Source of the DNA: Thermomonas hydrothermalis
GTDB lineage: Bacteria > Pseudomonadota > Gammaproteobacteria > Xanthomonadales > Xanthomonadaceae
Assembly (NCBI RefSeq): GCF_900129205.1
Contig: NZ_FQUK01000008.1
Location: forward strand, 16,920 to 80,919
Reading direction: 5' to 3'
DNA: 64,000 bases
Shown: in pieces, positions 1-10,678 of the stretch
How the letters are laid out: each line of letters begins with the position of its first letter
Position numbering within the stretch: position 1 is the stretch's first letter
Made by a program: the position numbers and the translations under genes
Notes under the pieces: generated by a model
Seen by the model: the letters and a program-made list of their open reading frames with translations, nothing else
What the model was told of the DNA's origin: nothing
Database searches by the model: none

Positions 1-124
1 ACCCGCCGTCATCCGCGGCCAGGGCTTCGCTGATCTGGGTCAGGGCGATGTCGTGGCGCTGGCCACTGCGGTCATACAGGGCGCAGTTGACGACGCCATC
101 GGAGGGCGCGATGTGGTGAGTCAT
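1..124 (-). CDS. corA: CorA-family magnesium/divalent cation transporter, N-terminal part (runs off the window)
   Basis: Only the first 41 codons are present; the gene continues leftwards out of the window. The start of the protein reads MTHHIAPSDGVVNCALYDRS and continues with GQRHDIALTQISEALAADDG, which I recognise as the opening of CorA-type transporters of xanthomonads (VNCA-YD-SG-R-DI followed by an acidic DDG stretch). The family transports Mg2+ across the inner membrane through a C-terminal two-helix pore ending in GMN, which cannot be seen here. The ATG is preceded by an AGGA at good spacing. It lies 31 bp downstream of the DUF4105 gene on the same strand, so the two may be cotranscribed. 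The family call rests on a short stretch. Confidence 0.6.
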   Translation of the reverse strand, partial: MTHHIAPSDGVVNCALYDRSGQRHDIALTQISEALAADDGG

Positions 125-155
125 CAGGGCATCCTGACCGAGCGGAGCGCCCGTA

Positions 156-1367
156 TCAAGCCGAAAGACGTGGCCACAGGCGCGCCAGTGCGGCATGCAG
201 CGGCAGCAGCAGGGCGATCCAGTGGCCGTTGCGCTGCGGGTGGACCTGCAGCCACAGGGGCAGGCAGGCGAGTGCGGCCAGAACCGCCACACTCAGCAAC
301 ACGCCCCAGGTGTGGCGTGGCGGCGTGCGTCCGCGCAGCAGCGTCCAGGCTGCGGGCAACAGCAGCAGGCACAGCGGGTTGAACAACAGCAGGTTGCGGT
401 TGGCCCACATCGCCTGGTGTTCGGTCAAGGCCCAGCCGAGGGCCAGCACCAGCCCAACCAGGCCGCAGATCAGCCACAGCAGCCCGGCCAGTGCCCCGAG
501 CGTGCGCCGATGACGGTCGCCGGTGGCCAGCACCAGCCCGGCCAGCAGGACGCCGGTGAGCAGCCAGGGCCAGACCGGCCAGTCGCGTTCGGCCGGTTCC
601 GGTGCCAGCCGCTGTAGCAGCAGGGTCTCTTCGGCGGCAACCAGCGGGCGTCCGGTGGTGCCGTTGACCTTGCGCAGGTCATCGGCCAGCCGGCGCGGCA
701 GGAACGCCTGCTGCCAGCGGCTCAACGGCTGGTCGGCATACGGCCCCAGCCCGATGTCGAAGGCCAACCACATCCAGGGGGCCGGCGCGGCCAGCCGCAA
801 CGCTTCGCTACGGTAGGTGTCGCCACTGGAACGGCCTTGCAGTTGCCGCCGCAGAGCGCCGTCCAGGGTGCGGTCGAGCGCGTCACGGACCCGGGTGGCG
901 CAGTTGTCGGTGAAATAGTCGTAGTGGTAGCGGGCGTTTTCCGGGCGGGCATTGATGGCCAGTGCCTGTGCCAGTGTGCGCGCCTGTGCGGGGGTGAGAG
1001 CAAGCCACTGCAGCTTAGCGCCGCGGCCGGCTTGGCGGTAATACGCCAGATCTTCCTGCAGCGGCAGCGCAACCAGCCGGTAGCGCATCTGGCCGGCGAT
1101 GAACCGGGATAGAAAGTCCGGCTCGTCCGGATCAAAGAAGCCGAAGTTGTAGCTGGTGCGGGTGCCGCTGCGTGGGTCTTCGACCACGATGGCATCGTGG
1201 CCGAAGCGTTCCCAGAAGATCGCACCTGGTCCCATCGTGATCACGCCAATCCGCGGCGTGTCAGGCGCCGTGGCGGTGACGGTCTGCGCCGGGCTGGCCC
1301 AGGCAATACTGGCCAGCAGTGCCAGCAGCAGGGCCAGGGTGTGCCGCAGCGCCTTACTCGTCGGCAT
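156..1367 (-). CDS. DUF4105 (Lnb N-terminal periplasmic domain-like) membrane protein
   Basis: The 403-residue protein has an N-terminal signal or anchor (about residues 8-25, ending in AWAS), then a DUF4105-like domain. Recognisable features are MGPGAIFWERFGHDAIVV, SYNFGFFD, and YHYDYFTDNCATRVRD, which holds the conserved Cys and Asp expected of this presumed papain-like amidohydrolase fold. From about residue 265 several hydrophobic segments form a membrane-embedded C-terminal part. The catalytic role is unproven in this group. Its 5' end overlaps the 3' end of corC by 14 nt, so it is probably translated from the same leftward mRNA. The domain identification is fairly sure; the physiological function is unknown. 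Confidence 0.8.
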   Translation of the reverse strand: MPTSKALRHTLALLLALLASIAWASPAQTVTATAPDTPRIGVITMGPGAIFWERFGHDAIVVEDPRSGTRTSYNFGFFDPDEPDFLSRFIAGQMRYRLVALPLQEDLAYYRQAGRGAKLQWLALTPAQARTLAQALAINARPENARYHYDYFTDNCATRVRDALDRTLDGALRRQLQGRSSGDTYRSEALRLAAPAPWMWLAFDIGLGPYADQPLSRWQQAFLPRRLADDLRKVNGTTGRPLVAAEETLLLQRLAPEPAERDWPVWPWLLTGVLLAGLVLATGDRHRRTLGALAGLLWLICGLVGLVLALGWALTEHQAMWANRNLLLFNPLCLLLLPAAWTLLRGRTPPRHTWGVLLSVAVLAALACLPLWLQVHPQRNGHWIALLLPLHAALARLWPRLSA

Positions 1368-2235
1368 GGACGCTCACGTGCAGGGCATGCAGACGGCGGG
1401 CGTCGGCGCGGGCGACCCGGAAGGTAAACCGGCCCAGGGTCAGTTCCTCGCCCGCTTCCGGCAAGTGACCGATGGCCGCGGTCACCAGCCCGCCGATGGT
1501 GTCGTACTCGTCATCGGCGAAGTCGGCACCGAAGCGTTCGTTGAAATCGGCGATGGGGGTGAGCGCATCGACCACGAACTGGCCGTCGGCCTGGGCGGCG
1601 ATCAGCACGCCCTCGTCGGCGGCCTCGTCGTGCTCATCGTCGATCTCGCCGACGATCTGCTCCAGCACGTCCTCGATGGTGACCAGCCCGGCCACGCCAC
1701 CGTATTCGTCGATGACGATGGCCATGTGGTTGCGCGACTGCCGGAACTCACGCAGCAGCACGTTGAGATTTTTCGATTCCGGGATCAAGACCGCCGGCCG
1801 CAGCAGCGAGTGCAGGCTTGCCGGGGTCTCCTGATTGACCACTGCGCGCAGCAGATCCTTGGCCAGCAGGATGCCCAGGATTTCGTCCTTGTCCTCGCCG
1901 TGGACGGGGAAGCGTGAATGGCCGGACTCGATCACCTGGCGGACGATGTCCATCAGGGGGGCATCAACAGGCAGCGCCACCATTTGCGCGCGTGACACCA
2001 TGACGTCGGCAACGGTCATGTCGGCGATATTGATCGCGCCTTCCATCATGCGCAGGGTGTCCGGGCCGATCAGGCCATCGGCCTGGGCGTCGCGCAGAAG
2101 TTCGATCAGGTCTTCGCGGCTGGTCGGTTCGCCGGAGAGCAGGGCGCTGATGCGATCCAGCCAGGAACGATGGGGTTTTTCTGATGTGTGGTCGTCGGCG
2201 TCATCGTGCGGCCGACTACTGTCATCCTCGGACAT
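1354..2235 (-). CDS. corC: CorC/HlyC-family CBS-domain protein
   Basis: The 293-residue soluble protein has an acidic N-terminus, two CBS domains (about residues 65-190, including [15 protein letters not shown] and [22 protein letters not shown]) and a C-terminal CorC_HlyC transporter-associated domain (about 205-285, with [10 protein letters not shown]). This is the E. coli YbeX/CorC architecture without the membrane DUF21 domain. CorC is linked genetically to Mg2+/Co2+ efflux and, through its conserved linkage to ybeY, to ribosome-related physiology. The order miaB-phoH-ybeY-corC is the classical miaB-ybeZYX cluster. The usual lnt gene does not follow; a DUF4105 gene does. Confidence 0.92.
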   Translation of the reverse strand: MSEDDSSRPHDDADDHTSEKPHRSWLDRISALLSGEPTSREDLIELLRDAQADGLIGPDTLRMMEGAINIADMTVADVMVSRAQMVALPVDAPLMDIVRQVIESGHSRFPVHGEDKDEILGILLAKDLLRAVVNQETPASLHSLLRPAVLIPESKNLNVLLREFRQSRNHMAIVIDEYGGVAGLVTIEDVLEQIVGEIDDEHDEAADEGVLIAAQADGQFVVDALTPIADFNERFGADFADDEYDTIGGLVTAAIGHLPEAGEELTLGRFTFRVARADARRLHALHVSVHADE

Positions 2236-2316
2236 GGGAAGCCTTGTTGCGACGGGGGAAAGGTGGAACGGGAAAAGTCTAGCGAATCCGCCGCCGGGCG
2301 TGGGCGGGCCGCGGTG

Positions 2317-2799
2317 TCATGCGTCCAGATACGGATCCGGAATGCCGAGGCCGGCCAGGATCTCGCGTTCCAGCTGCTCCATCGCCTCGGCTTCGCGTGG
2401 ATCCTCGTGATCCCAGCCGAGCAGATGCAGACAGCCGTGCACGGTCAGGTGGGCGTAATGGGCATTGAGCGCCTTGCCCTGTTCTCTGGCCTCGCGGGCG
2501 ATCACCGGGGCGCACAACACCAGATCGCCCAGCAGCGGCAGGCGGATGTCATCAGGCAGCCCTTCAGGCAACTCCGCCGGGAAGCTGAGCACGTTGGTGG
2601 CGTAGTCCTTGCCGCGGTAGTGCCGGTTCAAGGCGCGGCCTTCGCGGGTGCCGACGATGCGAATCGCCAGATTGGCTTCGCGGATGCGTCCGGCCAGCGC
2701 CGCCGCCACCCATTTGCGGAAGCTGACGGCAGACGGGATGCCCGCGCGTGGCACCGCGTATCCCACCGTCACTTCCAGATGCACCGGTCCACGGGTCAT
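2317..2799 (-). CDS. ybeY: Endoribonuclease YbeY (16S rRNA maturation)
   Basis: A 160-residue UPF0054 protein. The metal-binding signature H-x3-H-x5-H is visible near residues 118-128 as [11 protein letters not shown], with the conserved NVLSFP motif about 50 residues earlier. YbeY is a zinc-dependent single-strand endoribonuclease needed for 16S rRNA 3' end processing and late ribosome quality control in the cytoplasm. It sits between phoH (43 bp upstream) and corC (81 bp downstream) in the conserved ybeZYX order. The length is normal for the family. Confidence 0.95.
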   Translation of the reverse strand: MTRGPVHLEVTVGYAVPRAGIPSAVSFRKWVAAALAGRIREANLAIRIVGTREGRALNRHYRGKDYATNVLSFPAELPEGLPDDIRLPLLGDLVLCAPVIAREAREQGKALNAHYAHLTVHGCLHLLGWDHEDPREAEAMEQLEREILAGLGIPDPYLDA

Positions 2800-2842
2800 G
2801 CGCGCATTCTACTGATTGGCCGGCCCGGTGCGATGAACTTGC

Positions 2843-3811
<969 letters not shown>

Positions 3812-3815
3812 TGGA

Positions 3816-5210
3816 TCAGTCGACACGGGTCAGCACTTCGCCGCGCAGGGAGTTGCTGAGGGCGGCGGTGATGCGGACATCCACGAACTGGCCGATCAGC
3901 CGCTTCGGCGCCGGGAAGTTCACCGAGCGCATGTTCTCGGTTTTGCCGGTGAGCTCGTCCGGGTTTTTCTTCGACGGCCCTTCCACCAGCACGGTCTGTA
4001 CGCTGCCGACCATGGCCTCGCTGATGCGCCGGGCATTGGCATTGATCGCGGCCTGCAGACGTTCCAGGCGGGCGTGCTTTTCCTCGCTGGAGGTGGTGTC
4101 TTCCAGGTCGGCAGCCGGGGTGCCCGGGCGGCGGGAATAGATGAACGAGAAGCTCTGGTCAAAGCCGACGTCTTCGATCAGCTTCATGGTCTTTTCAAAA
4201 TCCGCCGCGGTCTCGCCGGGGAAGCCGACGATGAAATCGGTGGACACCGAAATATCCGGCCGTACCGCGCGCAGCTTGCGGATCTTCTGCTTGAACTCAA
4301 GTGCCGTGTAGCCGCGTTTCATCGCCGCCAGGATGCGGTCGCTGCCGGACTGCACCGGCAGATGCAGGTAGTTGGCCAGCTTGGGAACGTCGCGGTAGGC
4401 CTCGATCAGCGAATCGGAGAACTCCAGCGGATGCGAGGTGGTGAACCGGATCCGGCCGATCCCGTCAATCTCGGCGATGGCGCGGATCAGCAGCGCCAGA
4501 TCCGCCGTTTCGCCGGCATCGCCCAGGGCGCCCCGGTAGGCATTGACGTTCTGGCCCAGCAGGGTGACCTCGCGCACGCCTTGGGCGGCCAGCTCGGCCA
4601 CCTCGGTCAGCACCGACTCGAACGGGCGGCTGATTTCCTCACCGCGGGTGTAGGGCACCACGCAGTACGAGCAGTATTTCGAGCAGCCTTCCATGATCGA
4701 GACGAAGGCGGTGGGGCCTTCGGCGCGCGGTTCGGGCAGGCGGTCGAACTTCTCGATTTCCGGGAAGCTGATGTCCACCTGCGGGGTGTTCTGCTCGCGG
4801 CGGGCGCGGATCAGCTCCGGTAGCCGGTGCAGGGTCTGCGGGCCGAACACCAGATCCACGTAGGGCGCCCGTTCCAGGATCGCCGCGCCTTCCTGTGAGG
4901 CGACGCAGCCGCCAACCCCAATGATCACCGGTCGCTCACCCTGCTTGAGGTGCTTCCAGCGGCCCAGCTGGCTGAAGACTTTTTCCTGCGCCTTTTCGCG
5001 GATCGAGCAGGTGTTGATCAGGATGACGTCGGCTTCCTCGGCATTGTGGGTCAGCTCCATGCCTTCGGCGGCATTGAGCACGTCGGCCATGCGGGCCGAG
5101 TCGTATTCGTTCATCTGACAGCCGTGGGTCTGGATGAACAGCTTCTTGGCGCCCGGACGCGGTGACGGGGCGGCAGCAGGCAGCGTGGGCAGGGGGTGTA
5201 GATCGGTCAT
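3816..5210 (-). CDS. miaB: tRNA-2-methylthio-N6-isopentenyladenosine synthase MiaB
   Basis: The 464-residue radical-SAM methylthiotransferase adds the 2-methylthio group to i6A37 of tRNAs reading UNN codons. The order is UPF0004 domain ([16 protein letters not shown], with its three conserved cysteines including [10 protein letters not shown] and GVGGCVA), radical SAM domain ([17 protein letters not shown], the CxxxCxxC 4Fe-4S site) and a C-terminal TRAM domain ([14 protein letters not shown] onward). I chose the ATG at 5210 rather than an upstream in-frame ATG at 5330. It has a GGAG seven bases upstream, and the 40 extra residues are not family-like. It is the first gene of the leftward miaB-ybeZ-ybeY-corC unit. 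Confidence 0.95.
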   Translation of the reverse strand: MTDLHPLPTLPAAAPSPRPGAKKLFIQTHGCQMNEYDSARMADVLNAAEGMELTHNAEEADVILINTCSIREKAQEKVFSQLGRWKHLKQGERPVIIGVGGCVASQEGAAILERAPYVDLVFGPQTLHRLPELIRARREQNTPQVDISFPEIEKFDRLPEPRAEGPTAFVSIMEGCSKYCSYCVVPYTRGEEISRPFESVLTEVAELAAQGVREVTLLGQNVNAYRGALGDAGETADLALLIRAIAEIDGIGRIRFTTSHPLEFSDSLIEAYRDVPKLANYLHLPVQSGSDRILAAMKRGYTALEFKQKIRKLRAVRPDISVSTDFIVGFPGETAADFEKTMKLIEDVGFDQSFSFIYSRRPGTPAADLEDTTSSEEKHARLERLQAAINANARRISEAMVGSVQTVLVEGPSKKNPDELTGKTENMRSVNFPAPKRLIGQFVDVRITAALSNSLRGEVLTRVD

Positions 5211-5422
5211 GGCAGACTCCGGGGCGCGGCGGTGAGTCCGGGCCGGACAAGTTAGAGAAGAAACGACCATTCTAGGGAATCTGCGAACACTTCGGAGCTT
5301 TCCATCGGTGACGGGGGCGAGGGCGGGCAAGATGCCGATGGCGGCGTTCAGGTTTCCCCCGGGGCGTTGCCACCCGGCCTGGGCCTTGCCAAGCGGGCCG
5401 GTGCCGGGACAGACTCGCCGGT

Positions 5423-6355
5423 ATGTGGGGGCGTACGGTCATTGTTCTGCTGTTGCTGGCGTCAGCCGGGCCGGTCTGGGCGGGTCGCGTCTATCGTTGC
5501 GAAAGTGGCGATGGCGCGGTGAGCTACGTCAGCAAACGCCCACCCGGCACCACCTGCCGGCTGTTGGGGCAGTTTCGCGCCGGCGCGGTGGCGTCCTCCA
5601 AGGCGCCCAAGGCCGTGCCGTCCGCGCCGCCGCTGGCTGAGCTGCCATCGCTGCCGGAAGGTGTCGTAGCACCTGCAACCCCGCCCGGAAATGCCGTACC
5701 GGCATCGGCGCCAGCACCGGCACCCGTCACCCCGGGGCCGCGGTTGGTGCGTGGGCAGCTGTATTCGTTCGTCGATCGGAACGGGGTGCGCAATTACACC
5801 AGCGTGCGGCCGGCAGGGGTGCCGGCGGCAGCGGTTCGCACGATCGCGTATTCCTATATCGAGCGTTGTTACGCCTGCGGGGTCTTGCCGGGGGTGGATT
5901 TCCACCGGGTTCGCCTCAATACCGACGCCTATTCAGGTCAGATCGCCGCGATCGCCCGCGAAGCAGGCGTGGAAGAGGCGATCGTACGTGCCGTCATTCA
6001 TGCCGAGTCCGCCTTCAATCCACGGGCGGTGTCGCGGGCGGGGGCGCTGGGGCTGATGCAGTTGATGCCCGATACCGCCCGCCGGTTCGGGGTCAGCGAC
6101 CCCTTCGATGCCGAGCAGAACATTCGTGGCGGGGTGCAGTACCTGGCCTGGCTGCTCAAGCGCTACGGCGGCAACCTCACCCTGGCCGCAGCCGGTTACA
6201 ACGCCGGCGAGGGGGCAGTGGATCGCTACGGCGGGGTGCCGCCTTACGATGAAACCCAGCGCTATGTGCAGCGGGTCGGGGTGCTGGTGGAGCGCTATCG
6301 CGGCGCTTTGCGTGAGGGGGGAAGCCCGCTGCGGGGCGGATTGTCGGCCCGTTGA
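5423..6355 (+). CDS. Periplasmic lytic transglycosylase with SLT domain
   Basis: The 310-residue protein starts with a signal peptide ([20 protein letters not shown]). A DUF4124-like N-terminal segment and a proline/alanine-rich linker follow. The C-terminal SLT domain (about 170-295) has the catalytic Glu in [20 protein letters not shown], the [14 protein letters not shown] motif and [20 protein letters not shown]. These enzymes cleave peptidoglycan glycan strands to 1,6-anhydromuropeptides in the periplasm. It is divergent from miaB and lies just upstream of the cytochrome bc1 operon, which has its own promoter candidate inside the end of this gene. The specific family member is not assigned. 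Confidence 0.9.
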   Translation: MWGRTVIVLLLLASAGPVWAGRVYRCESGDGAVSYVSKRPPGTTCRLLGQFRAGAVASSKAPKAVPSAPPLAELPSLPEGVVAPATPPGNAVPASAPAPAPVTPGPRLVRGQLYSFVDRNGVRNYTSVRPAGVPAAAVRTIAYSYIERCYACGVLPGVDFHRVRLNTDAYSGQIAAIAREAGVEEAIVRAVIHAESAFNPRAVSRAGALGLMQLMPDTARRFGVSDPFDAEQNIRGGVQYLAWLLKRYGGNLTLAAAGYNAGEGAVDRYGGVPPYDETQRYVQRVGVLVERYRGALREGGSPLRGGLSAR

Positions 6356-6368
6356 TCGTTCATATACA
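6341..6368 (+). promoter_or_regulatory. Candidate sigma70 promoter of the petABC operon
   Basis: TTGTCG (6341-6346), a 16-bp spacer and TATACA (6363-6368) lie 64 bp before the petA start, overlapping the end of the transglycosylase gene. Each box matches four of six consensus positions. This is inferred from sequence only. Confidence 0.4.
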
Positions 6369-6432
6369 CTTCAGCGTCCCTTGCGCCTGTCGGCGGCAAG
6401 GCCTACAGAAGATTTCTTGCACGGAGTGCGGG

Positions 6433-7029
6433 ATGGCGAACGAAGAGGTCAATACCGGTCGACGCCGGTTCCTCACCGCGACGACCGCGGTGGTGGGGGC
6501 GGTGGGTGCCGGGTTTGCAGCGGTGCCGTTCATCAAGTCCTGGAGCCCGAGCGCACGGGCGCGGTTTGCCGGGGCCCCGGTCAGTCAGGACATCAGCGCC
6601 CTGGAAGAAGGCCAGCAGCTGGTGCTCAACTGGCGCGGTCAGCCCATCTATATCGCCAAGCGCTCCAAGGCCATGCTGGCGACCTTGCCGGAGATGGATC
6701 CGCTGGTGGCCGATCCACATTCGGAGGCGTCCAGCCAGCCGTCGTATGCCAAGAACGAGACCCGTTCGATCCGGCCCGAGATCGCCGTGCTGGTCGGGGT
6801 CTGCACCCACTTGGGGTGTGCGCCCGAGTTCAAGCCCGAAATCAAGCCGGAGCCGTTCGATCCCAACTGGAAGGGCGGTTACTTCTGTCCGTGCCACAAG
6901 TCGCGCTATGACTTGGCTGGCCGGGTGTACAAGGCGCAGCCGGCGCCGCTGAACCTGCCGGTGCCGCCGTATCACTTCGAGGGCGACAACGTTGTCGTCA
7001 TCGGTGTCGATCCGAAGGGAGCCGCGTAA
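6433..7029 (+). CDS. petA: Ubiquinol-cytochrome c reductase Rieske iron-sulfur subunit
   Basis: The 198-residue Rieske subunit of respiratory complex III. The N-terminal twin-arginine-like segment GRRRFLTATT followed by a hydrophobic anchor fits Tat-dependent export with retention of the anchor. The two 2Fe-2S ligand loops are CTHLGCAPEF and CPCHKSRYD (Cys-x-His and Cys-x2-His). I chose the ATG at 6433, which has GGAG at suitable spacing; the upstream in-frame ATG (6352) would add 27 non-conserved residues. It passes electrons from ubiquinol to cytochrome c1 and heads petA-petB-petC, with 3 bp before petB. Confidence 0.96.
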   Translation: MANEEVNTGRRRFLTATTAVVGAVGAGFAAVPFIKSWSPSARARFAGAPVSQDISALEEGQQLVLNWRGQPIYIAKRSKAMLATLPEMDPLVADPHSEASSQPSYAKNETRSIRPEIAVLVGVCTHLGCAPEFKPEIKPEPFDPNWKGGYFCPCHKSRYDLAGRVYKAQPAPLNLPVPPYHFEGDNVVVIGVDPKGAA

Positions 7030-7032
7030 GCC

Positions 7033-8304
7033 ATGGCCAACATCTTCACCCGCACCGCGCAAGGCCTGATGGACTGGGTCAATGAGCGCGCGCCCGGCCT
7101 GATGCCGGTGTACCGCAAGCACATGAGCGAGTACTACGCGCCGAAGAATTTCAACATCTGGTACATCTTCGGTGTGCTGTCGATCGTGGTGCTGGCCAAC
7201 CAGATCCTGACCGGCATCTTCCTGACCATGCAGTACAAACCGAGCGCGGCGGAGGCCTTTGGCTCGGTCGAGTACATCATGCGCGACGTGGAGTGGGGCT
7301 GGCTGATCCGCTACATGCACTCCACCGGCGCCTCACTGTTCTTCATCGTCGTCTATCTGCACATGTTCCGCGGCCTGATGTACGGCAGCTACCGCAAGCC
7401 GCGTGAGCTGGTCTGGCTGCTGGGCATGGTCATTTATCTGGTGCTGATGGCGGAGGCCTTCATGGGCTATGTGCTGCCCTGGGGCCAGATGTCCTACTGG
7501 GGCGCCAAGGTGATCATCTCGTTGTTTGGCGCCATCCCGGTGATCGGCGGCGGGCTGACCGAGTGGATCATGGGTGACTACAACCCGGGCGATGCCACCC
7601 TGAATCGGTTTTTCGCCCTGCACGTGATCGCGCTGCCGCTGGTGTTGCTGTTGCTGGTGGTGCTGCACATCTTCGCCTTGCACGAAGTCGGTTCCAACAA
7701 TCCGGACGGTGTTGAAATCAAGAAGGGGCCCAAGGGCAACCGCTGGTCGCCCAACGCGCCGGCCGACGGCATTCCGTTCCACCCGTACTACACGGTCAAG
7801 GACACGTTCTACGTCGGCGCCTTCCTGGTCATTGCCGCTTTCATCATCTTCTTCGCGCCCACCTTCGGTGGCTGGTTCCTGGAGCATGACAACTTCACCG
7901 AAGCCAATCCGCTGGTGACGCCAGCGCACATCAAGCCGGTGTGGTATTTCACACCGTACTACGCGATGCTGCGGGTGGTGCCGTCGTTCTTCGGCATCAA
8001 GTTGTGGGGTGTGCTGGTGATGTTCGGCGCCATCGTCATGCTGTTTTTGGTGCCGTGGCTGGACAAGTCGCCGGTGAAGTCGTACCGCTACCGTGGTTGG
8101 CTGAGCTGGACCATGCTGCTGATGTTTGCGGTGTGCTTCCTGTGGTTGGCCAAGATCGGTGCCGGCCCGGGTACGGATCCGGTGGAAACCATCATCGGCC
8201 GTGTGCTGACCTTCCTCTATTTCGCGTTCTTCATCACCATGCCGGTCTGGTCCAGGCTCGACAAGACCAAGCCGGTCCCGGAACGGGTGACGATGCATGA
8301 CTGA
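7033..8304 (+). CDS. petB: Cytochrome b subunit of the bc1 complex
   Basis: The 423-residue polytopic membrane protein has the four heme-ligating histidines in the expected helices (IRYMHSTGASLFF, VYLHMFRGL, FFALHVIALPL, VVLHIFALHEVG) and the Qo-site PPW-equivalent region around VTPAHIKPVWYFTPYYAMLR. It forms the quinol oxidation and reduction sites of complex III in the inner membrane. The length is normal. Its 3' end overlaps petC by 8 nt, indicating coupled expression. Confidence 0.96.
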   Translation: MANIFTRTAQGLMDWVNERAPGLMPVYRKHMSEYYAPKNFNIWYIFGVLSIVVLANQILTGIFLTMQYKPSAAEAFGSVEYIMRDVEWGWLIRYMHSTGASLFFIVVYLHMFRGLMYGSYRKPRELVWLLGMVIYLVLMAEAFMGYVLPWGQMSYWGAKVIISLFGAIPVIGGGLTEWIMGDYNPGDATLNRFFALHVIALPLVLLLLVVLHIFALHEVGSNNPDGVEIKKGPKGNRWSPNAPADGIPFHPYYTVKDTFYVGAFLVIAAFIIFFAPTFGGWFLEHDNFTEANPLVTPAHIKPVWYFTPYYAMLRVVPSFFGIKLWGVLVMFGAIVMLFLVPWLDKSPVKSYRYRGWLSWTMLLMFAVCFLWLAKIGAGPGTDPVETIIGRVLTFLYFAFFITMPVWSRLDKTKPVPERVTMHD

Positions 8305-9058
8305 TTCCATTGTTCGCAAGCGCGGGCTGCTGCCCCGCCTGATCCTGGGTGTGGCCACGATGCTGCTGTCGGCGGCAGCACTGGCCAGTGAGGAAGGCAA
8401 TCTTCAGCAGGCTGGCGTGGACCTCAATGACCGCGCTTCACTGCAACGTGGCGCTGCTCTGTTCATGAACTACTGCAGCGGCTGCCACTCGCTGAAGTAC
8501 GTGCGCTATGCGCGGATCGCGCAGGATCTTGGCCTGAGCGAAGACGAGGTGATGAACAACCTCAACTTCACCGGGGCCAAAATCGGCGATCACGTGCTGT
8601 CGGCGATGCCGCCGGAGCTGGCCAAGGAAGCCTTCGGCAAGGCGCCGCCGGATCTCAGCCTGATCGCCCGCGTGCGCGGCAGCGACTGGATCTACACCTA
8701 TCTGAAGTCCTTCTACGTCGACGAGAGCCGCCCGGTTGGCTGGAACAACACGTTGTTCCCGAATGCCTCGATGCCCAACCCGCTGTGGTCGCTGCAGGGC
8801 ATCCAGCAGCCGGTGTATGGCAAGAAGACCGAGTCCGGGGAGCTTCCGGTGGAAGGCTTCACCCTTAGTCAGCCGGGTCGCCAGACCCCGGAGCAGTTTG
8901 ACCGGACGGTACGCGACATCACCGCTTTCCTGGAGTACGTGGGCGAGCCAGTCGCGCTCGAACGGGAACGGGTCGGGGTGTGGGCGGTGCTGTTCTTGGT
9001 GTTCTTTGCCTTCATGGCCTGGCTGTTGAAGAACGAATACTGGCGGGACGTTCACTGA
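8297..9058 (+). CDS. petC: Cytochrome c1 subunit of the bc1 complex
   Basis: The 253-residue c-type cytochrome has a cleavable signal (residues 1-30, ending ALASEEG), a covalent heme-binding site CSGCH in MNYCSGCHSLKYVRYARI, and a C-terminal membrane anchor (about 225-245, VWAVLFLVFFAFMAWLL). It accepts electrons from the Rieske centre and passes them to soluble or oxidase-bound cytochrome c on the periplasmic side. The methionine ligand is probably in the SAMPPEL segment or further downstream. It is the last gene of petABC. Confidence 0.96.
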   Translation: MTDSIVRKRGLLPRLILGVATMLLSAAALASEEGNLQQAGVDLNDRASLQRGAALFMNYCSGCHSLKYVRYARIAQDLGLSEDEVMNNLNFTGAKIGDHVLSAMPPELAKEAFGKAPPDLSLIARVRGSDWIYTYLKSFYVDESRPVGWNNTLFPNASMPNPLWSLQGIQQPVYGKKTESGELPVEGFTLSQPGRQTPEQFDRTVRDITAFLEYVGEPVALERERVGVWAVLFLVFFAFMAWLLKNEYWRDVH

Positions 9059-9172
9059 CGGGGCATCTTCGGCACGGACGCCCGCTGCAGCGAACGACGC
9101 TTGACCGTCGCCCGGCTCTGACGGGTGGCATCGGTGCGTCCGGCGTGGGTCGGACGCGTGGGAGTGGTGCTG

Positions 9173-9811
9173 ATGATGGCTGTGAGTCCGCGCATGCGTA
9201 ACGCCCTGACCCTGTACTCTGCTGTCGATGATGTGCTTTGCCACCGTGTCCGGCTGGTGTTGGCGGCCAAAGGGGTGACCTACGATCTGGTGCCGGTGGA
9301 TCCGCAGAATCCGCCGGAAGACTTGATCGATCTCAATCCCTACCATTCCGTGCCGACCCTGGTCGAACGCGACGTGGTGCTGTATGCCGCCAGCGTGGTC
9401 AGCGAGTATCTGGACGAACGCTATCCGCACCCGCCGCTGATGCCGGTGGATCCGCTGTCGCGTGCCCGTCTGCGGCTGGCCATGCTGCGCATCGAGCACG
9501 ACTGGGTGCCACAGGTTCAGGCAATCCAGTACGGCAACAAGCAGCAGGCCGAGGCCGGTCGCAAGCGGCTCAAAGAGTTGCTGACCGCGGCACTGCCGCT
9601 ATTCAAGGCCAGCAAGTTCTTCCTCAACCCGGAAATGAGCCTGGCCGACTGTGCGATGGCGCCGATCATCTGGCGTCTGGAAGCGCTCGGCGTGCCGTTG
9701 CCCAAAGATGGCAAGGTGATCGAGGAATACGGCAATCGCATCTTCCGTAACCCCGGCTTTACCCGCAGCCTGACCGAGCAGGAAAAGCGCCTGCGCGCGA
9801 TCCCCGATTGA
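9173..9811 (+). CDS. sspA: Stringent starvation protein A (glutathione S-transferase fold)
   Basis: The 212-residue SspA homologue has an N-terminal thioredoxin-like GST domain (LTLYSAVDDVLCHRVRLVL, LNPYHSVPTLVERD) and a C-terminal helical domain. SspA binds RNA polymerase and reprogrammes transcription in stationary phase and starvation. I chose the ATG at 9173, which has GGAG eight bases upstream; the ATG at 9176 is equally possible, and the longer frame from 9125 is not family-like. It follows petABC and overlaps sspB at TGATGA, the usual sspA-sspB arrangement. Confidence 0.93.
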   Translation: MMAVSPRMRNALTLYSAVDDVLCHRVRLVLAAKGVTYDLVPVDPQNPPEDLIDLNPYHSVPTLVERDVVLYAASVVSEYLDERYPHPPLMPVDPLSRARLRLAMLRIEHDWVPQVQAIQYGNKQQAEAGRKRLKELLTAALPLFKASKFFLNPEMSLADCAMAPIIWRLEALGVPLPKDGKVIEEYGNRIFRNPGFTRSLTEQEKRLRAIPD

Positions 9812-10266
9812 TGACCTCCGCACCGATGCAACCCATGACCAGCCAGCGCCCCTATCTGTTGCGGGCGTTGTACGAATGGATCGCCGATAACGGCATGACC
9901 CCGCATCTGCTGGTCGATGCTGGCGTGCCGGGTGTGCGGGTGCCGCCGCATGTCATCAAGGACGGGCAGGTGGTGCTCAACATCGCCGAGCGCGCCGTCG
10001 GCAATCTGCAGATGGGTAATGACGCCTTGCGTTTTTCGGCACGCTTTGGCGGCGTCAGTCATCAGGTGGTCGTGCCGGTGGCGGCAGTGATCGCGATTTA
10101 CGCGCGGGAGACCGGGCAGGGCATGGCCTTGCCGCCGGAACCGGCGTTGAGCAATGGCATCGACGAGGCGGCCTCGCCGCCAGAAGATGCGCCGGCGGGA
10201 TCTACATCGACCGACGGCCCGCCCGATCGCCCGCCGCGTGGGCCGCATCTGCGTATCGTCAAGTAA
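9811..10266 (+). CDS. sspB: ClpXP protease specificity-enhancing factor SspB
   Basis: The 151-residue adaptor has the core TSQRPYLLRALYEWIADNGM and the substrate-binding strands around FGGVSHQVVVPVAAVIAIYARE. A flexible acidic/proline-rich linker ends in a basic ClpX-binding tail (GPHLRIVK). SspB tethers ssrA-tagged proteins to ClpXP. The start is the ATG overlapping the sspA stop by one nucleotide; internal methionines at residues 6 and 9 are alternatives. The final LRIVK is the family's ClpX-docking motif. Confidence 0.95.
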   Translation: MTSAPMQPMTSQRPYLLRALYEWIADNGMTPHLLVDAGVPGVRVPPHVIKDGQVVLNIAERAVGNLQMGNDALRFSARFGGVSHQVVVPVAAVIAIYARETGQGMALPPEPALSNGIDEAASPPEDAPAGSTSTDGPPDRPPRGPHLRIVK

Positions 10267-10329
10267 GGTCTTGCCTTGGTGTGCCCTGCCGCTGTATGCT
10301 GCGGTGCAGCATGGCGTCCTGACGACACC

Positions 10330-10674
10330 TCACGATTGCGAGGATGCCAGCGGGCGCACCACCGCCTGTGCGGCGCGGGTTGGGCCGCTGAAGCCGACCA
10401 GCCGGCCCGCCAGCAGGACGATCTGGCCGACATGGCGATCCTGGCCGTCCTCGGAGTACTCGAAGCGGTAACGCCGCTCCAGCCCCAGCCAACCGTCAGG
10501 CGTGCGGCGCAGCCGCACGCCGGTGGCGGCGACCGAGTGATCCAGCCACTGCACGCCAGCGGCCTGGCAGGCGTCGCGGCTGATTTCGGCGGCGCGTTCG
10601 GCCGCGGCGCGAGCGCGGGTGAAGGCAAAAAAACCGGCGACGCCGATCAGCAGCAGGAGCAACAGGCTGGGCAT
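10330..10674 (-). CDS. DUF3301 membrane-anchored protein
   Basis: The 114-residue protein has one N-terminal hydrophobic segment (MPSLLLLLLIGVAGFFAF) and a soluble part with ACQAAGVQWLDHSVA, then RRYRFEYSEDGQDRHVGQIVLLAGRLVGF, which is the DUF3301 pattern. No biochemical function is known for the family. It begins 4 bp after the nadC stop codon and is the last gene of the leftward Trm112-like/nadC/DUF3301 unit. Confidence 0.85.
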   Translation of the reverse strand: MPSLLLLLLIGVAGFFAFTRARAAAERAAEISRDACQAAGVQWLDHSVAATGVRLRRTPDGWLGLERRYRFEYSEDGQDRHVGQIVLLAGRLVGFSGPTRAAQAVVRPLASSQS

Positions 10675-10678
10675 GCGG